From NCBI RefSeq assembly GCF_036625195.1, contig NZ_JAZKUG010000001.1, positions 3,782,001 through 3,846,000 on the forward strand: DNA of 64,000 bases, read 5' to 3'. Positions 8,014 through 16,713 of the stretch are shown one piece after another. The stretch comes from Accumulibacter sp. Its GTDB lineage: Bacteria; Pseudomonadota; Gammaproteobacteria; Burkholderiales; Rhodocyclaceae. Numbering within the stretch: the first letter of the stretch is position 1; the number at the start of each line of letters is the position of its first letter. The position numbers were made by a program, and so were the translations under genes. The notes under the pieces are model-generated. The model saw only the letters and a program-made list of their open reading frames with translations. It searched no databases and was not told the origin of the DNA.

Positions 8014-9807
8014 TCAGAACATGTCTTCCGGCAGCGCGAGCACACCGGCGGCACCGTCGATCACGCTGCTCGCGAGACCACTGGCCTGCGACAGCACGTG
8101 GTCGGCATAGAAGCGGGCGGTGCCGATCTTTGCCGGGTAGAAGGGGTCGGCATCGCCGGCATCGATCTTCGTCTGCGCGACCAGCGCGGCACGCGCCATC
8201 TGCCAGCCACCCGCAACGACACCGAGCAGCATCAGGAACGGCACGGCACCGGCGGACGCGGCGCGGACATCCTTGCCGTAATTGGCGACGAGCCACTCGC
8301 CTGCCGCGGCGAGCGCATCGATCGCCGCCGAGAGACGTCGCTGCAGCGCGGCGAAGTCGTCGCCCGAACGAGCGCCGAGTTCGCCGGCAACGCCGCGCAT
8401 CAGGCCGATGACCGCGTGCAACGTCGCCCCCCCCTCGCGCGCCATCTTGCGGCCGATGAGGTCGTTGGCCTGAATGCCGGTGGTTCCCTCGTAGATCGTC
8501 GAAATCTGCGCGTCCCGTAGATGCTGCGCAGCACCGGTTTCCTCGACGTATCCCATGCCACCGTGTACCTGGACGCCGATCGAAGCCATGCTGACCCCGG
8601 ATTCGGTGCTCCAGCCCTTGACGACGGGGATCATCAGGTCGACGAAAGCCTGGCTGCGCTTGCGCTCACCCTCGTCCGGATGGTGCACGGCGGCATCGTG
8701 CGCTGCCGCCACCACGTACGCCAGCGCCCGCGTCGCTTCCGCCCGCGATTTCATGGTCATCAACATGCGGCGCACATCCGGATGCCGGATGATCGGCACC
8801 TTTGGTCCGCCGCGAACCCCGATGTCGGTGCACTGGACGCGATCGCGAGCGTAGTCGCGCGCACGCTGGTAGGCCCTCTCGCAAGCCGCGACACCCTCCA
8901 GTCCGACGCCGAAACGGGCGGCATTCATCATGATGAACATGTACTCGAGGCCACGATTCTCCTCGCCGACCAGATAGCCGACGGCCCCCGCGTGGTCGCC
9001 AAAGGCCATGATCGCTGTCGGGCTGGCATGAATTCCCAGCTTGTGCTCGATCGACACGCAGTACGCATCGTTGCGCGCGCCGAGGCTGCCGTCCGCGTTG
9101 ACCATGAACTTCGGGACAATGAACAGCGAGATCCCCTTCACCCCTTCCGGGGCGGTCGGCGTCCGCGCCAGGACGAGATGGATGATGTTCTCCGCCAGGT
9201 CGTGTTCCCCGTAGGTGATGAAGATCTTCTGTCCGAAGATCCGGTAGCTGCCGTCGGCCTGCGGTTCGGCGCGGGTGCGGACGGCGGCGAGGTCGGACCC
9301 GGCATTCGGCTCTGTCAGGTTCATCGTCCCGGTCCATACGCCACTGACCATCTTCTCGACGTAGGTTCGCTTCAGCTCGTCGCTGCCGGAGAGGACCAGC
9401 GCCTCGATCGCCCCACTGGTCAGCAGCGGGCACAGCGAAAAGGAATGGTTGGCAGACTTCCACATCTCGCCGACCGCAGCCGCGACGACCTTCGGCAGTC
9501 CCTGCCCGCCCCACTCGGGCTCGCTGCCGAGCGCCGTCCACCCACTCTCGGCAAACAGCCTGTAAGCTTCCTTGAAGCCGGCAGGCATGGTCACCGTCTT
9601 GTCGTGCCAGCGAGCGCCTTCCTGGTCACCAGGCCAATTGAGCGGCGACAGGACCTCCTCGGCAAAGCGCGCCGCTTCGTCGAGAACGGCGTCGACGAGG
9701 TCCGGGGTCGCTTCCTCGCAACCGGGCAGTTGTGCCACCTGCTCGAGTCCGGCAAGTTCCTTGAGAACGAATTGCATGTCGCGCACCGGGGCAATGTATT
9801 CACTCAT
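8014..9807 (-). CDS. Acyl-CoA dehydrogenase (about 600-residue class with C-terminal extension)
   Basis: A 597-residue flavoprotein that oxidises acyl-CoA to enoyl-CoA and passes electrons to ETF. The N-terminal segment MSEYIAPVRDMQFVL is typical of the long bacterial acyl-CoA dehydrogenases. The FAD/substrate signature (GTMNLTEPNAGSDLAAVRTR) is near residues 155-180 and the C-terminal helical domain includes GGMGYVEETGAAQHLRDAQI and IYEGTTGIQANDLIGRK. A further C-terminal Acyl-CoA_dh_C-like domain explains the length. It heads the leftward block with thioesterase and acetoacetyl-CoA synthetase. etfAB lie 2.6 kb upstream on the same strand and presumably supply its electron acceptor. Confidence 0.92.
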   Translation of the reverse strand: MSEYIAPVRDMQFVLKELAGLEQVAQLPGCEEATPDLVDAVLDEAARFAEEVLSPLNWPGDQEGARWHDKTVTMPAGFKEAYRLFAESGWTALGSEPEWGGQGLPKVVAAAVGEMWKSANHSFSLCPLLTSGAIEALVLSGSDELKRTYVEKMVSGVWTGTMNLTEPNAGSDLAAVRTRAEPQADGSYRIFGQKIFITYGEHDLAENIIHLVLARTPTAPEGVKGISLFIVPKFMVNADGSLGARNDAYCVSIEHKLGIHASPTAIMAFGDHAGAVGYLVGEENRGLEYMFIMMNAARFGVGLEGVAACERAYQRARDYARDRVQCTDIGVRGGPKVPIIRHPDVRRMLMTMKSRAEATRALAYVVAAAHDAAVHHPDEGERKRSQAFVDLMIPVVKGWSTESGVSMASIGVQVHGGMGYVEETGAAQHLRDAQISTIYEGTTGIQANDLIGRKMAREGGATLHAVIGLMRGVAGELGARSGDDFAALQRRLSAAIDALAAAGEWLVANYGKDVRAASAGAVPFLMLLGVVAGGWQMARAALVAQTKIDAGDADPFYPAKIGTARFYADHVLSQASGLASSVIDGAAGVLALPEDMF

Positions 9808-9862
9808 CTGTTTCTCCTTTCATGGCTGTTGTCGGAATTTCTGTCGGGGCAGTTCGGGATGC

Positions 9863-11638
9863 TCAGCGGGCAGATTCATGCGCCGCTGCGAGATCGATCA
9901 GGAAGAGGATTTCCTCGGCGACCGCCAACGGAAAACCCTTGCGCTTGCCTTGCCGGTTGTCGCGCAGAAGGTTCTCGAGATAACCGAGGCACTCGGGTTT
10001 TCCCCACAGAGCGACGATCTCATCACGCAGGCGTGGGATGTCCTCAAGGGTATGGGCTTTGGCGGCGGCGCCGGCAAGCGGAACCAGCTCTAGTTCACCG
10101 CTGCTTGTTTCGTTGTCCCAGGCCAGGATCTCGACGTTGAAGTTGCGGTTGAGCTTGACCGTCAGCGCCTCGAACTCCTTGCGCATGCCGTTGCGCTGGT
10201 AGAGATGCAGCAGCCGGATCCATGGCCTGGCCGATTCCTGCGGCAGGGCCGCGATATACTCCTCGAGCGTTCTCGCCGCGCCGTTGACCCGCCCGAAGGA
10301 GAGCATGATCTCCGCCAGCTCGATCGCCGGTGCGGCGCCCCCCACGCCTTGATCGGCCAGCTGGAGCGGTGCCGCTACCGCCGGCGGCGCTGAGTCGCGC
10401 CTTGCTGCCACTGCCGGGGCAACAGCCGCTGCCACGGCTGCGGGTGCCGGTGCGGAAAGAGTGACGGCGGCGCGGCGCGGCGGCGCCTCGATGGGAACAG
10501 CTGCTGCCGCCTCCGGCGGCAGCGATGACCGCGATTCGCCGCTTGTCGTTCCTGCAGCCACTTCTTCGCCAGCCGCCCCAAGCGACTCGACGGCAGCACC
10601 GCGACGGCGGCGGAAGAGAAACAGCGCGACCAGCAGAACCAGCACCAGCCCGCCGTAGAACAGCCAGTGCTCCTCTTCCGTGGCGGCAGGCGCCGCCGGC
10701 TGTGTCCGCACAGCGCGCGGCGGTTCGTTCTTCGCTGGCACAGACGACAGTGGCGTGTTCGCTGCGGCGCCTGACGGATCGCCGTGCGCGGCTGCGCCGG
10801 GCGGCGAACCCGCCGACCCTCCGACCGCGCCGGGAAGCCGCGACTCGCCGGCCGCAACGCCGCCCGGGAGGGCCGCCGCACCACCCTGCAGCTTCTCTGC
10901 CGCTCTCTTGAGCTCGGCGACGTTGGCCTCGAGCCAGGCCAGCTTGTTGCTCATCGTCTCCTGATCGTCGGCGGGGTCGTTGAGCATCGCGAGTGCCCGT
11001 TGCTCGAGACGCAGCAATTCGCGCCCCAGTCCGCTCGCCGGCACGGCCTCGGACAACTCGTCGCTCGCCACCAGTGCCGCGCCCGCTCCCTTTGCGGGCG
11101 ACCCGCGAGCGGCGCGCCCGCCCTCGCCGGCCGTAGCCGGCGCTCGCTGCGGCGGAACAGCGACCGCTGGTCGCGGCGCATCGCGCAGTGCGCCCGGTGC
11201 GCTGTCCACCTGCGCCGATGCCTTTGCTGCAACCGTGTTGCGCGCCGGCGCCGCCGCCAGCACAGCAGTCGGGTCCGCGAGCAGGATCGTGTACTCTCTG
11301 CTGGCCGTCGAGGCACATTCGGAACGAACCGCCAGACGCACGGCCGGGTCGGTGATCGCTGCCCGGGAGACGATGCTCAAGCGGCCCTGCCCACCCTCGC
11401 GCCGATAGCTGAGGCGCGCATCGGTGATCCACGGCAGATCATCGCTGGCCGACTGCGGCCGGAAGAGCTTCAGGCAGGCGGGGTCGAAGCGCTCGGCCGG
11501 ATGCTCGCTGATCTCGATCTCGGCCTGCAGCACCTGGCCAACGCGCGCCGAGCTGCGCAGCTCCCCGAGCATGATGGCGTGGCCCGGGGAACCGCCCACG
11601 GCGAGCAGCAGGAGGAGGAGCGACACGCCGGCACGCAT
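9863..11638 (-). CDS. FimV/HubP-like polar protein
   Basis: A 591-residue FimV-family protein; relatives organise the cell pole and type IV pili. The start is set at the ATG giving MRAGVSLLLLLLAVGG, a Sec signal, rather than 69 bp upstream, which would overlap the permease gene. Order: signal peptide (1-22), the FimV N-terminal domain (IMLGELRSSARVGQ, family motif at 22-100), a long Ala/Pro-rich linker with a coiled-coil-like segment, one transmembrane helix (HWLFYGGLVLVLLVALFLF) near residue 325, and a C-terminal FimV-type helical domain (AEIMLSFGRVNGAARTLEEYI). The peptidoglycan-binding LysM motif seen in many FimV proteins is not obvious. Confidence 0.85.
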   Translation of the reverse strand: MRAGVSLLLLLLAVGGSPGHAIMLGELRSSARVGQVLQAEIEISEHPAERFDPACLKLFRPQSASDDLPWITDARLSYRREGGQGRLSIVSRAAITDPAVRLAVRSECASTASREYTILLADPTAVLAAAPARNTVAAKASAQVDSAPGALRDAPRPAVAVPPQRAPATAGEGGRAARGSPAKGAGAALVASDELSEAVPASGLGRELLRLEQRALAMLNDPADDQETMSNKLAWLEANVAELKRAAEKLQGGAAALPGGVAAGESRLPGAVGGSAGSPPGAAAHGDPSGAAANTPLSSVPAKNEPPRAVRTQPAAPAATEEEHWLFYGGLVLVLLVALFLFRRRRGAAVESLGAAGEEVAAGTTSGESRSSLPPEAAAAVPIEAPPRRAAVTLSAPAPAAVAAAVAPAVAARRDSAPPAVAAPLQLADQGVGGAAPAIELAEIMLSFGRVNGAARTLEEYIAALPQESARPWIRLLHLYQRNGMRKEFEALTVKLNRNFNVEILAWDNETSSGELELVPLAGAAAKAHTLEDIPRLRDEIVALWGKPECLGYLENLLRDNRQGKRKGFPLAVAEEILFLIDLAAAHESAR

Positions 11639-11681
11639 CAGGTCGGCTCGCACGGGCGCAGCCAGGCGCTTCTCGGTGAAC

Positions 11682-12347
11682 TCATTTGCCTCCAGGAAAG
11701 GGTGCATCGCTGCCGTCTGCCAGCAACTGCGGTCGATAGACAGCCAGCAGCGTGCTCAGCATACCCGACAGCCAGGCCTCGGAGAAACCGAGCAGGAAAA
11801 AGTACGGCAGGTAGTCGTCCGCCAGGTATTGGCCGCTGTAGGCACCCGCCAGCGCGAACACCAGGCTTGATACCAGACCGACGGCGAGGACCGCCAGTGC
11901 AGCGGTGAAGAATCCCTTGCAGAAGATGAACACGAACAGGTGGCCAGGCAGCAGACGGTCGACCAGACGATGAGCAGTGTGGCTGACGCCGACACCGACA
12001 CCCGCCATGAGCACGGCATTGAGGGCGAATGCCTGCCAACCTGCGGCGCCGTTCAGCGTGACACCGAGCAGAACCACGCTCAGGCCCAGAAAGGCAAGCT
12101 GCCAGCCGAAGCAGAGGGTGAAGACCGTCGCCCCGAGCAGGTGCAGGGACAGGCCGGGCTTGACCCCGGCCTGCAGCTGCCAGAGCAGGATCAATGCGAC
12201 GATCATCGCCAGGAAGGCATTCAGACGCGAACTGTCCAGCAGCACGCGCCATGGTGCCCGCCTGGCTGCGATCACCGTCGCGCCGACGAAGAGCGTCCAC
12301 GCGACCATCACCCAGCCGGTGTCGAGCAACCCGTCGGGCAAGTTCAT
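11682..12347 (-). CDS. CbiM-like energy-coupling factor permease
   Basis: A 221-residue integral membrane protein with six or seven hydrophobic segments. The N-terminal MNLPDGLL resembles the MHIPDG/MNLPDG start of CbiM-type substrate subunits, whose N-terminal residues bind Ni or Co. Betaproteobacteria carry stand-alone versions annotated as energy-coupling factor ABC transporter permease. No ATPase or CbiN/CbiQ gene lies nearby, so it may act alone or with components elsewhere; metal specificity is unknown. It is separated from fimV by 43 bp and from etfA by 24 bp, all on the minus strand. Confidence 0.8.
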   Translation of the reverse strand: MNLPDGLLDTGWVMVAWTLFVGATVIAARRAPWRVLLDSSRLNAFLAMIVALILLWQLQAGVKPGLSLHLLGATVFTLCFGWQLAFLGLSVVLLGVTLNGAAGWQAFALNAVLMAGVGVGVSHTAHRLVDRLLPGHLFVFIFCKGFFTAALAVLAVGLVSSLVFALAGAYSGQYLADDYLPYFFLLGFSEAWLSGMLSTLLAVYRPQLLADGSDAPFPGGK

Positions 12348-12371
12348 GCTCCCTGCCCTGGCCGTCTGCGC

Positions 12372-13304
12372 TCAGCCGAGTTCCGCCTGCAGCGCCGGCA
12401 CGACTTCGAACAGATCGGCCACCAGGCCATAATCGGCGACCTGGAAGATCGGCGCTTCGGCATCCTTGTTGATGGCGACGATGATCTTGCTGTCCTTCAT
12501 TCCGGCGAGGTGCTGGATGGCGCCCGAGATGCCGACGGCGATGTAGAGCTGCGGGGCGACGATCTTGCCGGTCTGCCCGACCTGATAGTCGTTCGGCACG
12601 AAGCCGGCGTCGACCGCTGCGCGCGAAGCGCCGAGCGCTGCCCCGAGCCTGTCCGCCAGCGGCTCGAGCAGGCGATGGAAATTCTCCCCGTTGCCCATGC
12701 CGCGGCCACCCGACACGATCACCTTGGCCGCCGTCAGCTCTGGCCGTTCGGACTTGGTCAGTTCGCGCCCCAGTACGCGGCTCAGACCGAGATCGGCAGT
12801 TGCAGGCAGCGTCTCGATGGCCGCACTGCCGCCCTCGCCTGCCGCCTCGAAAGCCGTGGCGCGCACCGTGATGACCTTCACCGGATCGCTCGACTGGACG
12901 GTGGCGACGACGTTGCCGGCGTAGATCGGGCGGACGAAGGTGTCAGCCGACTCGATCCCCGAGATCTCCGAGATCTGCGCCACATCGAGCAGCGCCGCGA
13001 GGCGCGGCATGCAGTTCTTGCCGCTGGTTGTCGCTGCCGCCAGGAGATGCGAGTAGGAAGCGGCAATGCTCACCAGCAGTGCCGCGATGTTCTCCGGCGA
13101 CTGGTCGGCATAATGCGGCGCGTCGGTCAGCAGCACCTTGTCGACGCCGCTGATCCGCGCCGCCGCCGCCGCGGCATCGGCGCAGTTGCTGCCAGCCACC
13201 AGCAGATGGATCTCGCCACCGAGCTTCGTCGCCGCGGTCACGGCATGGTGGGTCGCTGCCTTGATCGAGGTATTGTCGTGTTCAGCAATAACGAGAATGG
13301 CCAT
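12372..13304 (-). CDS. etfA: Electron transfer flavoprotein alpha subunit
   Basis: A 310-residue ETF alpha subunit, which binds FAD and carries electrons from acyl-CoA dehydrogenases to ETF-quinone oxidoreductase. The N-terminal domain is MAILVIAEHDNTSIK. The C-terminal FAD-binding part shows VIVSGGRGMG, a YQVGQTGKIVAPQLYIAVGISGAIQHLAGMKDS stretch, and IVAINKDAEAPIFQVADYG. Length is normal. It begins 2 bp after the etfB stop, the usual etfBA order, so the two are co-expressed. Confidence 0.96.
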   Translation of the reverse strand: MAILVIAEHDNTSIKAATHHAVTAATKLGGEIHLLVAGSNCADAAAAAARISGVDKVLLTDAPHYADQSPENIAALLVSIAASYSHLLAAATTSGKNCMPRLAALLDVAQISEISGIESADTFVRPIYAGNVVATVQSSDPVKVITVRATAFEAAGEGGSAAIETLPATADLGLSRVLGRELTKSERPELTAAKVIVSGGRGMGNGENFHRLLEPLADRLGAALGASRAAVDAGFVPNDYQVGQTGKIVAPQLYIAVGISGAIQHLAGMKDSKIIVAINKDAEAPIFQVADYGLVADLFEVVPALQAELG

Positions 13305-13306
13305 GG

Positions 13307-14056
13307 TCAGATCACCTTTGCTTCAGTCTTGAGTTTCAGTACCAGATCGGCGGCATCGGCCACCTTGATGCCGGCTGAGCGCTTGGGCGGCTCGGCCGCT
13401 TTCAGGGTCTTCAGTCGCGGCGTGACATCAACCCCCAGTGCGGCCGGATTGGTTGTCTCCAGCGGCTTCTTCTTCGCTTTCATGATGTTCGGCAGGGTCG
13501 CGTAACGCGGCTCGTTGAGGCGCAAATCGCTGGTGACGACCACCGGCAGGGCGACCTCGATGTTCTCCAGACCGCCGTCGATCTCACGGGTCACAGTGGC
13601 CGTCTGAGCGGAGACGACGACCTTCGACGCAAAAGTCGCCTGTGGCCAACCCAGCAGGCCCGCGAGCATCTGGCCGGTCTGATTGGCGTCGTCGTCGATC
13701 GCCTGCTTGCCGCAGACGACCATCTGCGGCTGCTCCCTGGCGCACACCGCCTGCAGCAGCTTGGCGACGGCCAGCGGCTGCAGTTCGACATCGGTCTGCA
13801 CCAGGATGCCGCGGTCGGCGCCAATTGCCATCGCCGTACGCAGGGTCTCCTGACAGTTGGCGACGCCCGCCGAGACCACCACCACCTCGGTCGCGATGCC
13901 AGCCTCCTTGAGCCGCACTGCCTCCTCGACGGCGATCTCGTCGAAGGGATTCATTGACATCTTGACGTTCGCCAGATCGACATCGCTGCCATCCGGCTTG
14001 ACGCGAACCTTGACGTTGTAATCCACCACCCGTTTGACTGGAACGAGGATCTTCAC
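13307..14056 (-). CDS. etfB: Electron transfer flavoprotein beta subunit
   Basis: A 249-residue ETF beta subunit, partner of EtfA. The start is placed at a GTG (protein begins VKILVPVKRVVDYN) because an AAGGAG ribosome-binding site lies 6 bp upstream at about 14063-14068, and homologues start here; a longer frame to 14122 lacks similarity. The AMP-binding region includes LRTAMAIGADRGI and CGKQAIDDDANQTGQMLAGLLGWPQATFAS, the ETF beta signature. The 215 bp gap to the divergent TetR gene contains repeated TACCGTAT elements, so etfBA is probably controlled by that TetR protein. Confidence 0.96.
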   Translation of the reverse strand: MKILVPVKRVVDYNVKVRVKPDGSDVDLANVKMSMNPFDEIAVEEAVRLKEAGIATEVVVVSAGVANCQETLRTAMAIGADRGILVQTDVELQPLAVAKLLQAVCAREQPQMVVCGKQAIDDDANQTGQMLAGLLGWPQATFASKVVVSAQTATVTREIDGGLENIEVALPVVVTSDLRLNEPRYATLPNIMKAKKKPLETTNPAALGVDVTPRLKTLKAAEPPKRSAGIKVADAADLVLKLKTEAKVI

Positions 14057-14146
14057 TTTCTTCTCCTTGATCACTACACGCAAAGCAATGCCAGGCGTCG
14101 TCCTGCAGGCGACGTCCGACACTCCCGAATTCTGGCCAGACGATAG

Positions 14147-14184
14147 ACCGTACCGTATCGTATGGAGGGCGTACGGTACCGTAT
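14147..14184. promoter_or_regulatory. Candidate TetR operator: repeated TACCGTAT with palindrome TACGGTACCGTA
   Basis: Within the divergent etfB/tetR gap, TACCGTAT occurs at 14151-14158 and again at 14177-14184, a spacing of 26 bp. The right copy is part of a perfect 12 bp palindrome TACGGTACCGTA (14172-14183). The left copy is preceded by ACCG, giving a degenerate version of the same palindrome. Repeated palindromes between a TetR gene and a divergently transcribed target are typical TetR operators. The binding protein is inferred from position, not known. Confidence 0.6.
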
Positions 14185-14271
14185 GGGGGACTGGCTGTCA
14201 AGACTGCGGTCGGCAGCTTTGGGTTCAGGCTGATAATATTGCCTGACGCGCGCGTTTCAGGAAAGGACCAG

Positions 14272-14880
14272 ATGACGATGAAGCACCGGAACATCAGACC
14301 GCGTGCTGCGCTTGGCCGCAACGAGTGGATTCAGGCGGCGATCGACAACCTCGCCGAGCAGGGCGTCAACGGCATGCGGGTCGAAGTCCTGGCGAAGACC
14401 TTTGGCGTCACCAAGGGCAGCTTCTACTGGCATTTCAAGGATCGCAACGACCTCGTCGAAGCGGTCCTGCAAGTCTGGCGAGACGGCCGCATCCAGGACA
14501 TCGAAAAGCAGACCGTCGCCACGCCGGGCGCCGAGGAGCAGCAACTGCTGCATCTGATCGACATCTACTCGGCCACCCGCAACCGCAAGGGCATCTCCAT
14601 CGAACTGGCCGTACGTGAATGGGCACGGCGCGACGCGCAGGCGGCGGCGATCGTCGCCGAGGTCGACACCTGGCGTCTCGAAGCGACGCGCAAGCTGTTC
14701 GTCGCCCTCGGTTGCTCGGAAGAAGTCGCGAAGTGCCGCAGCCTCCTCCTCTACGCCTATGTCTTCGGGCAGAGCCTGATGGCTTGCGAGAACTACGATG
14801 TGCGCATCGCCGAGTTCAAGCGCTGGATCGCCGAACTGATCGTTCGTCAGCACCAGGAACAGCCCGGCACCGCCACCTGA
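14272..14880 (+). CDS. TetR/AcrR family transcriptional regulator
   Basis: A 202-residue one-component regulator. The N-terminal helix-turn-helix occupies about residues 15-60 (VNGMRVEVLAKTFGVTKGSFYWHFKDR), a strong TetR signature. The C-terminal ligand domain is not specific. The start is set at ATG 14272 with AAAGGA 4 bp upstream; the open frame continues to a TTG at 14239 without a better site. It is divergent from etfBA, and the shared gap has repeated palindromes, so control of etfBA (and possibly itself) in response to an acyl-CoA-like ligand is likely but inferred. Glycerol kinase follows 39 bp downstream. Confidence 0.9.
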   Translation: MTMKHRNIRPRAALGRNEWIQAAIDNLAEQGVNGMRVEVLAKTFGVTKGSFYWHFKDRNDLVEAVLQVWRDGRIQDIEKQTVATPGAEEQQLLHLIDIYSATRNRKGISIELAVREWARRDAQAAAIVAEVDTWRLEATRKLFVALGCSEEVAKCRSLLLYAYVFGQSLMACENYDVRIAEFKRWIAELIVRQHQEQPGTAT

Positions 14881-14919
14881 CAACACCATCGTCCATTTCT
14901 CGTTGCCGGAGTTTGCCCG

Positions 14920-16434
14920 ATGCCGCAAGCCAGTGCCAGCCCGCAGTTGATCCTCGCTCTCGACCAGGGTACGACCAGCTCGCGGGCGATTCTCTTCGCT
15001 CGTGACGGAACGGTTCGCGGCGTCGCCCAGCAGGAGTACGCGCAGCACTATCCGCAGCCGGGATGGGTCGAACACGACGCCAACGACATCTGGCGGACGC
15101 AACTGGCCGTCGCCCGCAGGGTCCTTCGCGAGCACGGTGTCGCCGCCGGCCAGCTGGCCGCCGTCGGCATCACCAACCAGCGCGAGACGAGTGTCCTCTG
15201 GGACCGCGCCAGCGGCGAGCCGTTGCACCGTGCGATCGTCTGGCAGGACCGACGGACTGCCAGAACGTGTGATGCGCTGCGTGCCGCCGGCCATGCCGAA
15301 CTCTTTCGCCAGCGAACCGGGCTGGTCGTCGATGCTTATTTTTCAGGCACCAAGCTGAAATGGCTGCTCGACAACGTTGCCGGTGCCCGCGCCCGCGCCG
15401 AGCGCGGCGAGCTCGCCTTCGGCACGATCGATTGCTGGCTGGCATGGCAGCTGTCCGCCGGCCGCGTGCACGTCACCGATCCGTCGAACGCCGCACGGAC
15501 GATGCTCTTCGACATTCGCCGCTGCTGTTGGGATGAGGAACTGCTCGCGCTGCTCGACATTCCGCCGGCAGTCCTGCCGCAGGTGGTCGACAGCAGTGGC
15601 GTCATCGCGACGATTGCCAGCGACCTCCTCGGTGCCGAGGTGCCGCTCGCCGGTATCGCCGGCGACCAGCAGGCGGCGACCTTCGGTCAGGCCTGCCTCG
15701 CGCACGGCATGGCGAAGAACACCTACGGCACTGGCTGTTTCCTGCTGCTGAATACCGGCAACGAAGCGATGGACTCGCAGCACCGCATGCTGGCGACGAT
15801 CGGCTGGCGGCTGCGCGAGCGAACGACCTACCTCCTCGAAGGCAGTGTCTTCATGGGTGGCGCCGTCGTCCAGTGGCTGCGCGATGGTCTCGGCATGATT
15901 TCCAGCTCCGGCGAGATCGAGACGCTGGCCGCGTCCGTTCCCGACAATGGGGGCGTCTACCTCGTGCCGGCGCACACCGGGCTCGGCGCGCCGTACTGGG
16001 ATCCGTACGCGCGCGGCGCATTGCTTGGCATGACGCGCGGCACCAGCCGCGCCCACGTCGCGCGCGCGGCACTGGAAGCAATCGCCTTCCAGAGCGCCGA
16101 GGTGCTCAGCGCGATGCAACTCGACTGCGGGCAGCCGCTGCGTGAGCTGCGGGTCGACGGCGGGGCGGCCGCCAACAACCTGCTGCTGCAGTTCCAGGCC
16201 GACCTGCTCGGCGTCCCCGTCGTGCGTCCGCGCATCACCGAAACGACCGCGCTCGGCGCCGCCTATCTCGCCGGACTGGCGGTCGGCTTTTGGCACGACG
16301 AGGCGGAACTGGCTGCGTTGTGGCACGCGGAGCGGCGTTTCGAGCCCGCCATGTCCGCCGACCAGAGGGAAGCGCTGCTCGCGGGATGGCGGCGCGCGGT
16401 GGGGCGCAGCCGCGACTGGGCGACTGCCGACTGA
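14920..16434 (+). CDS. glpK: Glycerol kinase
   Basis: A 504-residue FGGY-family kinase that phosphorylates glycerol to glycerol-3-phosphate using ATP. Signatures: the N-terminal phosphate loop ILALDQGTTSSRAILF, GITNQRET near residue 88, the ADP-binding GTGCFLLLNTG near 265, and the FGGY signature 2-like stretch (VDGGAAANNLLLQFQADLLGVPV) near 410. Length is standard. It lies 39 bp after the TetR gene and may share its transcript. No glpF, glpD or glpR is nearby, so it appears as an isolated glp gene here. Confidence 0.95.
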   Translation: MPQASASPQLILALDQGTTSSRAILFARDGTVRGVAQQEYAQHYPQPGWVEHDANDIWRTQLAVARRVLREHGVAAGQLAAVGITNQRETSVLWDRASGEPLHRAIVWQDRRTARTCDALRAAGHAELFRQRTGLVVDAYFSGTKLKWLLDNVAGARARAERGELAFGTIDCWLAWQLSAGRVHVTDPSNAARTMLFDIRRCCWDEELLALLDIPPAVLPQVVDSSGVIATIASDLLGAEVPLAGIAGDQQAATFGQACLAHGMAKNTYGTGCFLLLNTGNEAMDSQHRMLATIGWRLRERTTYLLEGSVFMGGAVVQWLRDGLGMISSSGEIETLAASVPDNGGVYLVPAHTGLGAPYWDPYARGALLGMTRGTSRAHVARAALEAIAFQSAEVLSAMQLDCGQPLRELRVDGGAAANNLLLQFQADLLGVPVVRPRITETTALGAAYLAGLAVGFWHDEAELAALWHAERRFEPAMSADQREALLAGWRRAVGRSRDWATAD

Positions 16435-16566
16435 TCAACCCCTGGGGAGGAACGGCCCCTGGCAGCTTGCCCGGGGTACATCACGTGTGCGTCGCCGCTG
16501 TGCGGGCTGGCGGGCTGGGGGGGCGCGAAACCACAGCGCCCTGCCCACCCGCAAGCCGCGCCGGAA

Positions 16567-16713
16567 TCAGGGCTTGCGGCCCCGCGCCAGCCACATCGCG
16601 ACAGCCGCCAGCGCGAGCAGGCTCAAGGACTCCGGCTCGGGAATCTGGTTGGCGACCGCCAACGCGGGTGCAGAAACGGACAACAGAAAAGCAAGCAACG
16701 GCAGAGCACGCAT
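16567..16713 (-). CDS. PEP-CTERM microprotein (48 residues)
   Basis: A small open frame: a signal peptide (MRALPLLAFLLSVSAPALA), a very short spacer (VANQ), then a complete PEP-CTERM sorting signal: IPEPESLSLLALAAVAMW and a basic end ARGRKP. PEP-CTERM tails are recognised by exosortase (EpsH/XrtA) in bacteria that make exopolysaccharide. Here almost nothing remains between the signal peptide and the sorting tag, so the processed product would be a few residues. A strong AGGAGG site lies 6 bp upstream, and a GG-N10-GC sigma-54-like element is at 16793-16809. Both support a genuinely expressed gene. Function is unknown; it could also be a remnant of a longer PEP-CTERM protein. Confidence 0.7.
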   Translation of the reverse strand: MRALPLLAFLLSVSAPALAVANQIPEPESLSLLALAAVAMWLARGRKP

